Position numbers and translations under genes: made by a program | Source: Actinokineospora spheciospongiae | GTDB lineage: Bacteria > Actinomycetota > Actinomycetes > Mycobacteriales > Pseudonocardiaceae | Direction of reading: 5' to 3' | DNA length: 49,048 bases | NCBI RefSeq assembly: GCF_000564855.1 | Contig: NZ_AYXG01000071.1 | Location: 1-49,048 of the forward strand | Part shown: one piece after another, positions 8,608 to 17,604 of the stretch | How the letters are laid out: each line of letters begins with the position of its first letter | Position numbering within the stretch: position 1 is the first letter of the stretch | The notes under the pieces: model-generated | Told to the model about the DNA's origin: nothing | The model's database searches: none | The model's input: the letters and a program-made list of their open reading frames with translations, nothing else

Positions 8608-10308
8608 CTAGCCGCCCGCGCGGCGCCACCCGGGGGCCCCGGCGAACGGTCCGGCGAAGGGGGTTCCCGCGCTCACCCCGGTCATCTCCCGGCGCACGAC
8701 GAGGGTGTCCACCTCCTGGTAGAGCGGGATGGCGACGGTGCGTGACCACAGTTCCGGCTCCAGCGCCGCCAGCGCGTCGGCGAGCGGGGTGCTCCCGGTG
8801 AGCGCGGCGTCGAGGGTCGGCTGGGTGGCCTGGTCGCAGTACGCGCCCGGGTTGGCGACCGCGGGGGTGCCGCTGTCGGCGTCGGCCGGGGCGCAGCCGA
8901 ACCGGACGGCGGGCAGCGTGGCCGGGTCGCCGCCCGCGGGCTGCGGGGCGACCACGAGGTGCACCTCGGTGGTGGGTTCCTCGTCGGGGTCGGGGGCGGC
9001 GAGCAGTTCGGCGTAGAGCCGGTCGCCGGGCGGGGTCAGCAGTTGCGACTGCACCCCGCCGACGGACAACTGCCGTTGCAGCTCGCGGGCCATCGCCAGG
9101 TAGGGCTCGCGGCCCGCCGGGGCGGCGATGACCAGGTTGAGCGGGGTCTGCCCGAGCGCCCAGCTCCCGTTGACCCTGGTGAAGCCCGCCTCGGTGAGCA
9201 GCGCGTCGGCCCCGGCCTGGTCGACGGCGGCGAAGCGGCCCGCGGGCAGCGTGGCCCGGTAGCCGGGGGCGCTGGGGGCGAGGACCTGGGCGTCGGCCAC
9301 GGCGGCGGACGCGGGGCCGCCCCCGGTGCCCGCGGCGATCAGGGCCCGCCGGTCGAGCAGGGCGCCGATGGCGGTCCGCACCCGCTGGTCGGCCATGGCG
9401 GTGCCGACCGGGCGCAGCAGCACGGTGGCCACCGCGGGGCGCGGCACCTGCGTGGTGGTCACGTCGGGTTCCAGCGCGGTCACGGCGGCGAGGCCCTGGG
9501 CGCTGAGCGCGGTCAGGGCGAGCTGGCTGTGGCCGGTGCGCAGGGCGCCGGTGGTGCCGGTGAGGTCGGCGCGGCGCAGCACGATCCGGTCGAGCGCGGC
9601 GGGCGCCTCCCAGTAGCGGTCGTTGCGCTCCAGCACGATCTCACCGCGGTCGCGGTCGAGGGTGCGCACGGCGAACGGGCCGCCGGAAACGGGGTAGTTC
9701 TCCCGCAGCGCGTTGGCCCAGCCGCCGGGGATGTCCTTGAGCAGGTGCGCGGGCAGCAGACCGCTGAACAGCGACCGCCAGCCGGGGTAGGGCTCGGCGA
9801 AGGTGACCTCCACGACCCGGCCCGCCTCGCGCGCGGAGATGTTGGAGATCAACCGGTAGCCCGCGCCGTCGAGCGCGCCGGGCGCCTCGCGCAACTGCTC
9901 CCACAGGTAGACGAAGTCCTCGGCGGCGATGGGCGCGCTGTCGGACCAGGCCGCCTCGGGGCGCAGCCGGTAGTCGACGGTGTAGGGCTCGGCGGAGGTG
10001 ACCTCGGCGGAGACCATCAGCGTGCGGTCCAGCCGGGGCGTGCCGTCGGCACCCGGGCGGAACACCGAGGGCAGCACGGCCTGGGCCAGGGCGGTGGTCA
10101 CCGTGGACTGGTCGGCGAGCTTGTGCGGGTTGTAGCCGCCCAGGACGCTGTCGACGCCCACCACGGCCTCGCCGACGTCGGGTTCGGCGCTGGTCCGGGT
10201 GCGGGCGACCTCGGTGGTCACCAGCGGTGGCGGCGGCGCGTTGGTGCAGCCCGCCAGCGCGCCCAGCGCCGCGGCCCCCGCCAGCACCGCCCGCCACCTG
10301 CCGCCCAC
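8608..10308 (-). CDS. lpqW: LpqW-like lipoprotein, substrate-binding-protein fold
   Basis: A 566-aa SBP family 5-type protein. It starts at GTG 10308 with GGAGGT 7 nt upstream; the signal peptide ends LGALAGC (lipobox), predicting a lipid anchor. It has the WSDSAPIAAEDFVYLWEQ, GYRLISNI and SGGPFAVRTLDRDRGEIVLERNDRYW blocks of the family. No permease or ATPase genes belong to it. It sits between typA and the opp/mshB block, as mycobacterial lpqW (Rv1166) sits between typA (Rv1165) and mshB (Rv1170) as I recall; there LpqW influences PIM/lipoarabinomannan synthesis. Orthology is inferred from position and architecture; a plain peptide-binding lipoprotein is the alternative. Confidence 0.75.
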   Translation of the reverse strand: MGGRWRAVLAGAAALGALAGCTNAPPPPLVTTEVARTRTSAEPDVGEAVVGVDSVLGGYNPHKLADQSTVTTALAQAVLPSVFRPGADGTPRLDRTLMVSAEVTSAEPYTVDYRLRPEAAWSDSAPIAAEDFVYLWEQLREAPGALDGAGYRLISNISAREAGRVVEVTFAEPYPGWRSLFSGLLPAHLLKDIPGGWANALRENYPVSGGPFAVRTLDRDRGEIVLERNDRYWEAPAALDRIVLRRADLTGTTGALRTGHSQLALTALSAQGLAAVTALEPDVTTTQVPRPAVATVLLRPVGTAMADQRVRTAIGALLDRRALIAAGTGGGPASAAVADAQVLAPSAPGYRATLPAGRFAAVDQAGADALLTEAGFTRVNGSWALGQTPLNLVIAAPAGREPYLAMARELQRQLSVGGVQSQLLTPPGDRLYAELLAAPDPDEEPTTEVHLVVAPQPAGGDPATLPAVRFGCAPADADSGTPAVANPGAYCDQATQPTLDAALTGSTPLADALAALEPELWSRTVAIPLYQEVDTLVVRREMTGVSAGTPFAGPFAGAPGWRRAGG

Positions 10309-10397
10309 CGCCGCACCTCCCCCGAAAGTCGCGCCCGGCCATGCTGCCAGACCCGGACGACCGGCCCGCCACCGGTTTCCCCCGTCCGGATGACGCG

Positions 10398-10429
10398 CGG
10401 GCGGTGCCGGAGGTTCCCGACACCGCCCG
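10398..10429 (-). terminator. Hairpin after typA
   Basis: CGGGCGGTGCCGG (10398-10410) and CCGACACCGCCCG (10417-10429) form a 13-bp stem with one G-U pair in the minus-strand RNA and a 6-nt loop, 45 nt after the typA stop and before lpqW. No U-tract. Confidence 0.6.
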
Positions 10430-10473
10430 TGCGCGGTCTCACCCCGCGTCCCACCGCCCCCGGCGGGTCGCGG

Positions 10474-12378
<1,905 letters not shown>

Positions 12379-12541
12379 GCGCGTGCTCCTGGTTCCTTCT
12401 AACGAGGGTGGAGGGCGGCCCGCCGCTGGTCTGCGTTGACAGCACTGGCTGAGAGGGGCGCCCGGCGCAGCTCAAAAGCCGCTACTGGCTCGATCAGTTT
12501 AACCGCAACCGCGGTGTGAGCAGGACCACGCCGCCCGACGA

Positions 12542-12560
12542 GCAGGTTAACCTACCCTAA
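12542..12560 (+). promoter_or_regulatory. IdeR/DtxR-like iron box (candidate)
   Basis: GCAGGTTAACCTACCCTAA matches the recalled IdeR consensus TTAGGTTAGGCTAACCTAA at 14 of 19 positions, counted by eye. It lies 34 nt upstream of the start of the small Cys-rich gene, in the typA divergent intergenic region, where an iron-dependent repressor could cover the promoter. Confidence 0.45.
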
Positions 12561-12594
12561 GACGACGGTTCGGCGGAGAACGGAGGGTGCTGCC

Positions 12595-12765
12595 GTGGGC
12601 AAGAAATCGGCCCTGGTCAAGGCTGCCACACCGGCCGACGCCGTGAAGAAGTTGATGAAGGCGGGCAAGGTCAAGAAGAAGTGCTGCAAGTCGAAGTCCC
12701 GCTGCAAGAAGTGCCCGGTCCTGGCGTTGAAGAAGGCCAAGGCGGCCTTCGCCGAAGCCGCGTGA
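12595..12765 (+). CDS. Tiny Cys/Lys-rich protein with a possible metal-binding cluster
   Basis: A 56-aa gene starting at GTG 12595, with GGAGG 7-8 nt upstream, ending TGA 12765. About a third of the residues are Lys, and four Cys form CC-x5-C-x2-C in KKKCCKSKSRCKKCPVLALK. The N-terminus (KSALVKAATPADAVKKLMKA) and C-terminus (ALKKAKAAFAEAA) look helical. Four Cys could bind one Zn or Fe ion, and the basic surface suggests RNA, ribosome or DNA binding; both are inferences. A longer antisense frame covers most of it, so automatic callers could miss it. A possible IdeR box lies just upstream. Confidence 0.75.
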   Translation: MGKKSALVKAATPADAVKKLMKAGKVKKKCCKSKSRCKKCPVLALKKAKAAFAEAA

Positions 12766-12772
12766 GATCCGC

Positions 12773-12778
12773 TAACGT
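12773..12778 (+). promoter_or_regulatory. -10 element of trpS (leaderless leader peptide)
   Basis: TAACGT fits the actinobacterial TAnnnT -10 box. The predicted start of transcription, 7-8 nt downstream, coincides with GTG 12786, the first codon of the leader peptide. No convincing -35 hexamer is seen. Confidence 0.55.
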
Positions 12779-12785
12779 GACCCGC

Positions 12786-12833
12786 GTGACTTTCCGCAAC
12801 ACCACCTGGTGGGCCGCCTCACGGCGGCCCTAG
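12786..12833 (+). CDS. trpS leader peptide with tandem Trp codons
   Basis: A 15-codon frame VTFRNTTWWAASRRP-stop. Two adjacent Trp codons (12807-12812) are followed by a hairpin whose left arm begins inside the second TGG. Tandem codons for the cognate amino acid in a short leader upstream of an aminoacyl-tRNA synthetase are the hallmark of ribosome-mediated attenuation. An alternative in-frame start at GTG 12777 adds three residues; 12786 is preferred because it lies where TAACGT would start the transcript. Confidence 0.75.
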   Translation: MTFRNTTWWAASRRP

Positions 12834-12910
12834 CCCGTGGTGCCCGGACGTCACCGGACGCACACCCCCAGGCCGCCCCTCCGGGCGGCCTGACGCATCT
12901 TCCGGAGGGG
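12811..12910 (+). promoter_or_regulatory. Attenuator with mutually exclusive hairpins upstream of trpS
   Basis: GGGCCGCC (12811-12818) pairs with GGCGGCCC (12823-12830). AGGCCGCCC (12870-12878) pairs with GGGCGGCCT (12883-12891). GGCGGCC of the first hairpin can instead pair with GGCCGCC (12871-12877), which would break the second. A further option is CCCCTCCGG (12876-12884) with CCGGAGGGG (12902-12910). A ribosome stalled at the Trp codons would cover the first arm and favour the anti-terminator. There is no U-tract after the second hairpin, so termination versus translation control is open. Confidence 0.7.
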
Positions 12911-12931
12911 CCCGACCCCCAGGAGAGCACC

Positions 12932-13897
12932 ATGACCCGCCTGTCCGCCATCACCCCGTCCGACCGCGCCCACCTGGGCAACCACCTCGGTGCCGTGCGC
13001 CACTGGGCACGCGACGGGCACCCCGGTGACCTGTACTTCGTCAGCGACCTGCACGCCATGACGGTGTCCTACAACCCGGCCAGGCTGCGGGCCACGACCA
13101 GGGAGCTGCTGGCCGTCCTGGTCGCCTCGGGCATCGCCCCGGACCGGCTGTTCGTGCAGAGCGACCTGATCCGCGAACTGGGCGCGCTGACCTGGCTGCT
13201 GGAGTGCGCCTGCGCCTTCGGCGAGGCGTCGCGGATGACCCAGTTCAAGCAGAAGTCCGACGGCCAGGCCATGGTGCGGCTGAGCCTGCTCACCTACCCG
13301 GTGCTGATGGCCGCCGACATCCTGCTCCTGGGCGCCGACGAGGTGCCGGTGGGCGCCGACCAGCGCCAGCACGTGGAGCTGGCCAGAGACCTGGCGCGGC
13401 GGTTCAACACGACCTACGGGGAGGTCTTCGCCATCCCCAGGGCGGTGATGCCGCGCACCGCCGCCCGCGTCCGCGACCTGTCCGACCCGACCCGCAAGAT
13501 GTCGAAGTCCGCCCAGGACTCCACCGGCACGGTGTTCGTCCTGGACGACCCGGACCTGGTCCGCCGCAAGATCCGCAAGGCGAAGACCGACGCCCTGGGC
13601 CGGGTGGAGCACGACCCGGCCGGGCAGCCCGCGGTCTCGAACCTGCTGGAGATCCTGGCCGCCTGCCGGGGCACCGACCCGAGGACGGAGGCGGCGGGCT
13701 TCAGCGAGTACGGGCCGCTCAAGGAGGCCGTGGCCGAGGCGGTGGTCGAGGAACTGCGCCCGATCCGGACCAGGGCCCTGGAGCTGCTGTCGGACCCGGC
13801 CGAACTCGACGCCATCCGCAAGGCCGGGGCCGACCGGGCGGCCGACCGCGCCGCCCACCGCCTGTCCTCGGCCCTGCGCCTGGCCGGGGTCGGCTGA
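12932..13897 (+). CDS. trpS: Tryptophanyl-tRNA synthetase, probably the auxiliary attenuation-controlled type
   Basis: A 321-aa class Ic synthetase charging tRNA-Trp. ATG 12932 follows AGGAGAG. The HIGH-type motif is HLGN in TPSDRAHLGNHLGAV, the KMSKS loop is DPTRKMSKSAQD, and the active-site segment is LMAADILLLGADEVPVGADQRQHVEL. In Streptomyces coelicolor the second, indolmycin-insensitive TrpRS is controlled by a Trp-rich leader and ribosome-mediated attenuation (Kitabatake 2002; Vecchione and Sello, from memory). The leader here makes this copy likely to be of that kind; whether a second housekeeping trpS exists elsewhere cannot be seen. It ends in a hairpin shared with the convergent Nudix gene. 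Confidence 0.92.
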   Translation: MTRLSAITPSDRAHLGNHLGAVRHWARDGHPGDLYFVSDLHAMTVSYNPARLRATTRELLAVLVASGIAPDRLFVQSDLIRELGALTWLLECACAFGEASRMTQFKQKSDGQAMVRLSLLTYPVLMAADILLLGADEVPVGADQRQHVELARDLARRFNTTYGEVFAIPRAVMPRTAARVRDLSDPTRKMSKSAQDSTGTVFVLDDPDLVRRKIRKAKTDALGRVEHDPAGQPAVSNLLEILAACRGTDPRTEAAGFSEYGPLKEAVAEAVVEELRPIRTRALELLSDPAELDAIRKAGADRAADRAAHRLSSALRLAGVG

Positions 13898-13904
13898 GGG
13901 GTCA

Positions 13905-13937
13905 CCGGTGGCGCGGTCCCCGGGGCCGCGCCACCGG
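13905..13937. terminator. Bidirectional hairpin between trpS and the Nudix gene
   Basis: CCGGTGGCGCGG (13905-13916) and CCGCGCCACCGG (13926-13937) form a perfect 12-bp stem with a 9-nt loop between two convergent stop codons, serving either strand. Confidence 0.7.
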
Positions 13938-13938
13938 G

Positions 13939-14313
13939 TCAGCCGCCCAGCAGATCGCGCACCGCGCCGAAGAACTCCACGTCGGCGGGCAGCCAGGGCA
14001 CCGACTCCAGCTCCGAGGCCGCCAGCCACCGCACCCCCAGGTGCTCCACCGCGCGCGGTTCCCCGGCCGCCGATGCCGCGTACAGCCGCAGTTCGCGCCC
14101 GCCCGGCAGCAGCACCGAGCCCAGCAGCTCCCCCACCGCCACCTCGACGCCCAGCTCCTCCAGGCACTCCCGGCGCAACGCGTCCACATCGGACTCGCCG
14201 GGTTCCACCCGACCGCCGGGGAACTCCCACATCCCGGCGGCCTCGGCCGGGAACGCCCGCTGTTGGGCCAGCACAGCACGATCGCGCACCACGGCCGCAG
14301 CCACCACAGTCAC
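13939..14313 (-). CDS. Nudix hydrolase, MutT-like
   Basis: A 124-aa single-domain Nudix protein. The Nudix box G-x5-E-x7-REUxEExGU is complete: GGRVEPGES then RRECLEELGVEV (residues about 36-60). The preceding FPAEAAGMWEFPGG and the following LGVRWLAASELESVPWLPAD match 8-oxo-dGTP/CTP pyrophosphohydrolases of the MutT type. Oxidised nucleotide clean-up is the likely role, but Nudix substrate assignment from sequence is unreliable. Start GTG 14313; convergent to trpS and 27 nt upstream of the kinase stop on the same strand. Confidence 0.88.
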   Translation of the reverse strand: MTVVAAAVVRDRAVLAQQRAFPAEAAGMWEFPGGRVEPGESDVDALRRECLEELGVEVAVGELLGSVLLPGGRELRLYAASAAGEPRAVEHLGVRWLAASELESVPWLPADVEFFGAVRDLLGG

Positions 14314-14340
14314 GGGTGCGCACCCTACGCGGACCGGTGC

Positions 14341-15657
14341 TCAGACCGACGCCGTCCGCCAGGTCACCTGGAACCGGGCGCCGCCCTCCGGCGACTCCCC
14401 CACCCGCACGGCCCCGCCGCGCCGCCGCACCACCTCGGCCACCAGCGCCAGGCCCAGCCCGGTGCCGCCGGAGCTGCGCGCCCGGTCGTCCTGGACGCGG
14501 TAGAACCGGTCGAACACCCTGGCCCGGTGCTCCTCGGCGATGCCGTGCCCGTCGTCGTCGACCACGACCCGGGCGGCGCGGCCCGCGGTGAGGACGGTGA
14601 GCACCACCCGGGCGCGGGCGTGCCGGACGGCGTTGCGCAGCAGGTTGTCCAGCACCAGGTCCACTTCCGACGGCGCCGCGTACACCCAGCACGCCCCCGG
14701 TGGCGCGTGCACCCGGATGGCCGGGCCGTCGGCGACCGCGCAGCGCACCGCCGCGTCGGCGGCGGCGACCGACAGGTCGACCGCCGAGGCCGCGGGCAGC
14801 TCCCCGGCGTCCGAGCGGGCCAGCGTCAGCAGGCCGTCGACCAGCGCGGACAGCCGCTGCGACTCCCTGGCGACGTCGGCGAGCACCTCCTGGGCCAGTT
14901 CCGGGTCCGGGTGCGCCACCGCCACCTCGGCCTGCACCCGGATGGAGGCGACCGGGGAGCGCAGCTCGTGCGCGGCGTCCCCGGTGAACCGCCGCAGCCG
15001 GTCGGCGGCCTCGTCGCGGCGGGCCAGCAGGTCGTTCATGGCCGCGGCCAGGGCGCGCAGCTCGCGCGACTCCGGCAGCGGCAGGCGCTTGCCCGCGCCG
15101 AGCCTGGCCGCCGCCGCGCGCAGCCGCCCCACCGGGCGCATCGCCGAGCGCACCGCCGACCAGGTGGCCAGGGCGGTCGCGGCGGCGGCGATGACCGCTG
15201 CGGTGATCAGCCAGCGCAGCGCGGCGCCCCGGGCGGCGTCGTACCCGGCCAGCCCGGTGCCCACCACCACCAGCCGCTGCGCGCCGTCCGGGGCGGTGGC
15301 GACCGTGCCCAGCCAGCGGGCAGGCGGGGAGTCCGACAGCCGCAGCACCGGCACACCGGCCTTGAGGGTGCGGATGTCCGAGGGCGTCAGCTCCGGGGCC
15401 GCCGCGCCGTCGGCGGGGGCGCCCGCGGTGTCGAGCACCCGGGTGCGGAAGTTCGGCGAGACCGGGCGGACCTCGGCCCCGGCGGCCACCGCGGCCACGG
15501 CGGTGTCCAGGGCGGGGCGCAGTTCGTCGTCGGCGCTGTCGACCAGCAGCGGCCCGGTCATCCGGCTGCTGAGCAGGGCCAGGCCGAGCAGCACCGCGAG
15601 CGTTCCCGCCGTGGCGACGGCGGTGATCCGCAGGCGCACGGAGCGGCGTCGGCTCAC
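14341..15657 (-). CDS. Two-component sensor histidine kinase with HAMP domain
   Basis: A 438-aa membrane kinase. TM1 is at residues 10-30 (ITAVATAGTLAVLLGLALLS), followed by an extracytoplasmic sensor of about 125 residues, TM2 near 166-186 (WLITAAVIAAAATALATWSA) and HAMP to about 240. The H box is FTGDAAHELRSPVASIRVQA (phospho-acceptor His after DAA), the N box DNLLRNAVRHAR, G1 DDDGHGIAE, G2 GGTGLGLALV. Start GTG 15657 overlaps the response regulator stop (GTGA), so the pair is co-translated. The divergent operon on the other side of the regulator is the obvious target. The signal sensed is unknown; a cell-envelope stress signal is guessed from the exporter next door. Confidence 0.92.
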   Translation of the reverse strand: MSRRRSVRLRITAVATAGTLAVLLGLALLSSRMTGPLLVDSADDELRPALDTAVAAVAAGAEVRPVSPNFRTRVLDTAGAPADGAAAPELTPSDIRTLKAGVPVLRLSDSPPARWLGTVATAPDGAQRLVVVGTGLAGYDAARGAALRWLITAAVIAAAATALATWSAVRSAMRPVGRLRAAAARLGAGKRLPLPESRELRALAAAMNDLLARRDEAADRLRRFTGDAAHELRSPVASIRVQAEVAVAHPDPELAQEVLADVARESQRLSALVDGLLTLARSDAGELPAASAVDLSVAAADAAVRCAVADGPAIRVHAPPGACWVYAAPSEVDLVLDNLLRNAVRHARARVVLTVLTAGRAARVVVDDDGHGIAEEHRARVFDRFYRVQDDRARSSGGTGLGLALVAEVVRRRGGAVRVGESPEGGARFQVTWRTASV

Positions 15658-16382
15658 CGCGGTCGCGGGGTGTCGAGGGCGGCGTCGATCTCGGCGGTGG
15701 AGGCCAGGTAGCCGTGGCCGCGCACGGTGCGCACGATGCCGTCGGCGCCCGCCGCGTCCAGCTTGCGCCGCAGGTAGCCGACGTAGACCTCCACGGCGTT
15801 GCGGGTGGCGGCCTGCTCGTCGCCCCAGACCGCGCGCAGCAGCTCGTCCTTGGTGACCACCGACCCGGCCCGCCCGGCCAGGCAGTCCAGCACGGCGAAC
15901 TCGCGCGGGCTCAGCGGCACCGGCTCGCCGTTGAAGCTGACCTCCCTGGCACCCCGGTCGACCAGCAGCGACCCCAGCCGCAGCCGCCGCCCGGCGCCCT
16001 CCTCCGCGCCCCGGCGCAGCGTGGCGCGCACCTGGGCCACCAGCACCACGAACGAGAATGGCTTCACCAGGTACCCGTCCGCGCCCAGGTCGAGCCCGTC
16101 GGCCTGGTCGACCTCGCCGTCCTTGGCCGAGACCAGCAGCACCGGGGTGCGCACCCCCTCGGCGCGCAGCCGCTCCAGCACCCGGTAACCGGACAGGCCG
16201 GGCAGCATGATGTCGAGCAGGACGACGTCGAACGCGCCGGTCAGCGCCATCCGCAGCGCGCTGGGGCCGTCACCGGCGACCATCACGTCCATGCCCTCCG
16301 CGGTCAGCCCGCGTTGCAGGGCCCGGCGCACGCCGAGTTCGTCGTCGACCACCAGCACCCGAGGCTTCACGTCCGCCATCAT
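15654..16382 (-). CDS. OmpR-family response regulator
   Basis: A 242-aa regulator with receiver domain (VLVVDDELGVRR acidic pair; phosphorylated Asp in VVLLDIMLPGLSGY; conserved Lys in VKPFSFVVL) and a C-terminal winged helix (LSPREFAVLDCLAGRAGSVV ... VYVGYLRRKLD ... VRTVRGHGYLAS). Start ATG 16382 (a second ATG follows). Four TCTCAGC/G boxes spaced 11 bp within pairs lie 30-76 nt upstream, in the region shared with the divergent exported-protein/ABC operon, so autoregulation and control of that operon are likely. Confidence 0.93.
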   Translation of the reverse strand: MMADVKPRVLVVDDELGVRRALQRGLTAEGMDVMVAGDGPSALRMALTGAFDVVLLDIMLPGLSGYRVLERLRAEGVRTPVLLVSAKDGEVDQADGLDLGADGYLVKPFSFVVLVAQVRATLRRGAEEGAGRRLRLGSLLVDRGAREVSFNGEPVPLSPREFAVLDCLAGRAGSVVTKDELLRAVWGDEQAATRNAVEVYVGYLRRKLDAAGADGIVRTVRGHGYLASTAEIDAALDTPRPR

Positions 16383-16411
16383 GGCGGGAGGTGGGGGGTG
16401 CGTGCCCGCAC

Positions 16412-16458
16412 TCTCAGCGGTCTCTCAGCACGAAGATCGCTCTCAGCGCCATCTCAGG
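16412..16458. promoter_or_regulatory. Four direct-repeat boxes, probable response-regulator operator
   Basis: TCTCAGC occurs at 16412-16418, 16423-16429 and 16441-16447, and TCTCAGG at 16452-16458. Start-to-start spacing is 11 bp within each pair and 18 bp between pairs. Tandem heptamers one helical turn apart are the usual binding pattern for OmpR-type dimers, and the array lies between the response regulator and its divergent neighbour. Confidence 0.65.
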
Positions 16459-16515
16459 GTGGGGGGAGCAGTGTTCTCGGTGCGGGATACACCACCCGAA
16501 CAGGGAGAGAGAGTC

Positions 16516-17604
16516 ATGAACAGGAAGAGGACGGCGTTGTCCGTCGCGGCGGCGGGGACGGCCACCGGTGTGGTCGGGCTGGTCCTGCTCGCGGCCCCGG
16601 CCGGTGCCGACGAGGCACCGCCCACCCTGCCCGAGGTCAGCGCCGAGGCGCTGGTGCAGTCGGTGCTGACCAGCGACGTGCCCGCGCTGTCGGGCACGGT
16701 GAAGGTCAGCAGCGACCTGGGCCTGCCGGTGCCCGGCCTGCCCACCGGCGACGAGGCCGTGCGCGTCTACACCGACGGGCAGGGCAAGGCCCGGATCTCG
16801 ATGGACCAGGGCCGCGGCGAGAAGACGGTCATCGCCGACGGGGCCACCACCTGGCTGTGGAACTCCGCGGACCGCTCGGTCGTGAAGTACGACAGCGCGG
16901 CCGAGCACAGGGCCGACCGGTCCACCGAGGAGAAGCTGGCCGACCCGGCGGCGGTGTCGCTGGAGTTCATCACCGCCATGCGGGCGGACTCCACGGTCAG
17001 CGTGGACGGCACCGCCAAGGTCGCCGACCGCCCGGCCTACCAGCTCGTGCTGACCCCGAAGCCGACCGAGCGCACGCTGCTGCGCGAGGTGCGCATCGCG
17101 GTCGACTCCGAGACCAGGCTGCCGCTGCGGCTGGAGGTCCTGGCCAACGGCTCGGCCGAGCCCGCGCTCAGCGTCGGCTTCACCGAGTTCGCCACCGGCG
17201 CGCAGGACGCGGGCCTGTTCACCTTCACCCCGCCCGCGGGCGCGAAGGTGACCGACGGCAACGCCGAGGCGCGCGAGCACCAGCCGACCGAGCAGCAGAA
17301 GAAGGACTTCCTGGCGACCATCAACCCGAAGGTCGTCGGCGAGGGTTGGGACACCGTGCTCGTCGGCACCGTCCCGGCCGACCTGCTCAAGGCCGAGGTG
17401 TCCGGGAAGGACGCGGACGGCAGGAAGGCCGCGGGCACCCCGCTCGACCTGCTCAAGCAGTTCGGCAAGCCCGTCTCCGGTCCGTTCGGCACCGGCTTCG
17501 TGATCACCACCAAGGTCGGCACCGCCCTGGTCGCCGAGGACGGCCGGGTCGCCGTGGGCGCGGTCCCGCAGCAGGTCCTCGTCGACGCCCTCGGGCAGAA
17601 GTGA
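16516..17604 (+). CDS. Exported LolA/RseB-like protein (DUF2092 type)
   Basis: A 362-aa protein with a signal peptide (MNRKRTALSVAAAGTATGVV, cleavage likely after AGA in APAGA-DEAP). The central part (EALVQSVLTSDVPALSGTVKV ... VADGATTWLWNSADRSVVKYD ... YQLVLTPKPTERTLLREVRIAVD) has the half-barrel rhythm of LolA/RseB proteins: an alternating beta pattern with an L-x-G-x-V opening, IADG-x-x-x-W and L-x-V-E-x-L. Such proteins bind lipids or sense envelope state. ATG 16516 is preceded by GGGAGAGAG. It overlaps the ABC ATPase by GTGA and belongs to an exporter operon facing a two-component system; a lipoprotein-carrier or sensory partner role is inferred. Confidence 0.75.
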   Translation: MNRKRTALSVAAAGTATGVVGLVLLAAPAGADEAPPTLPEVSAEALVQSVLTSDVPALSGTVKVSSDLGLPVPGLPTGDEAVRVYTDGQGKARISMDQGRGEKTVIADGATTWLWNSADRSVVKYDSAAEHRADRSTEEKLADPAAVSLEFITAMRADSTVSVDGTAKVADRPAYQLVLTPKPTERTLLREVRIAVDSETRLPLRLEVLANGSAEPALSVGFTEFATGAQDAGLFTFTPPAGAKVTDGNAEAREHQPTEQQKKDFLATINPKVVGEGWDTVLVGTVPADLLKAEVSGKDADGRKAAGTPLDLLKQFGKPVSGPFGTGFVITTKVGTALVAEDGRVAVGAVPQQVLVDALGQK

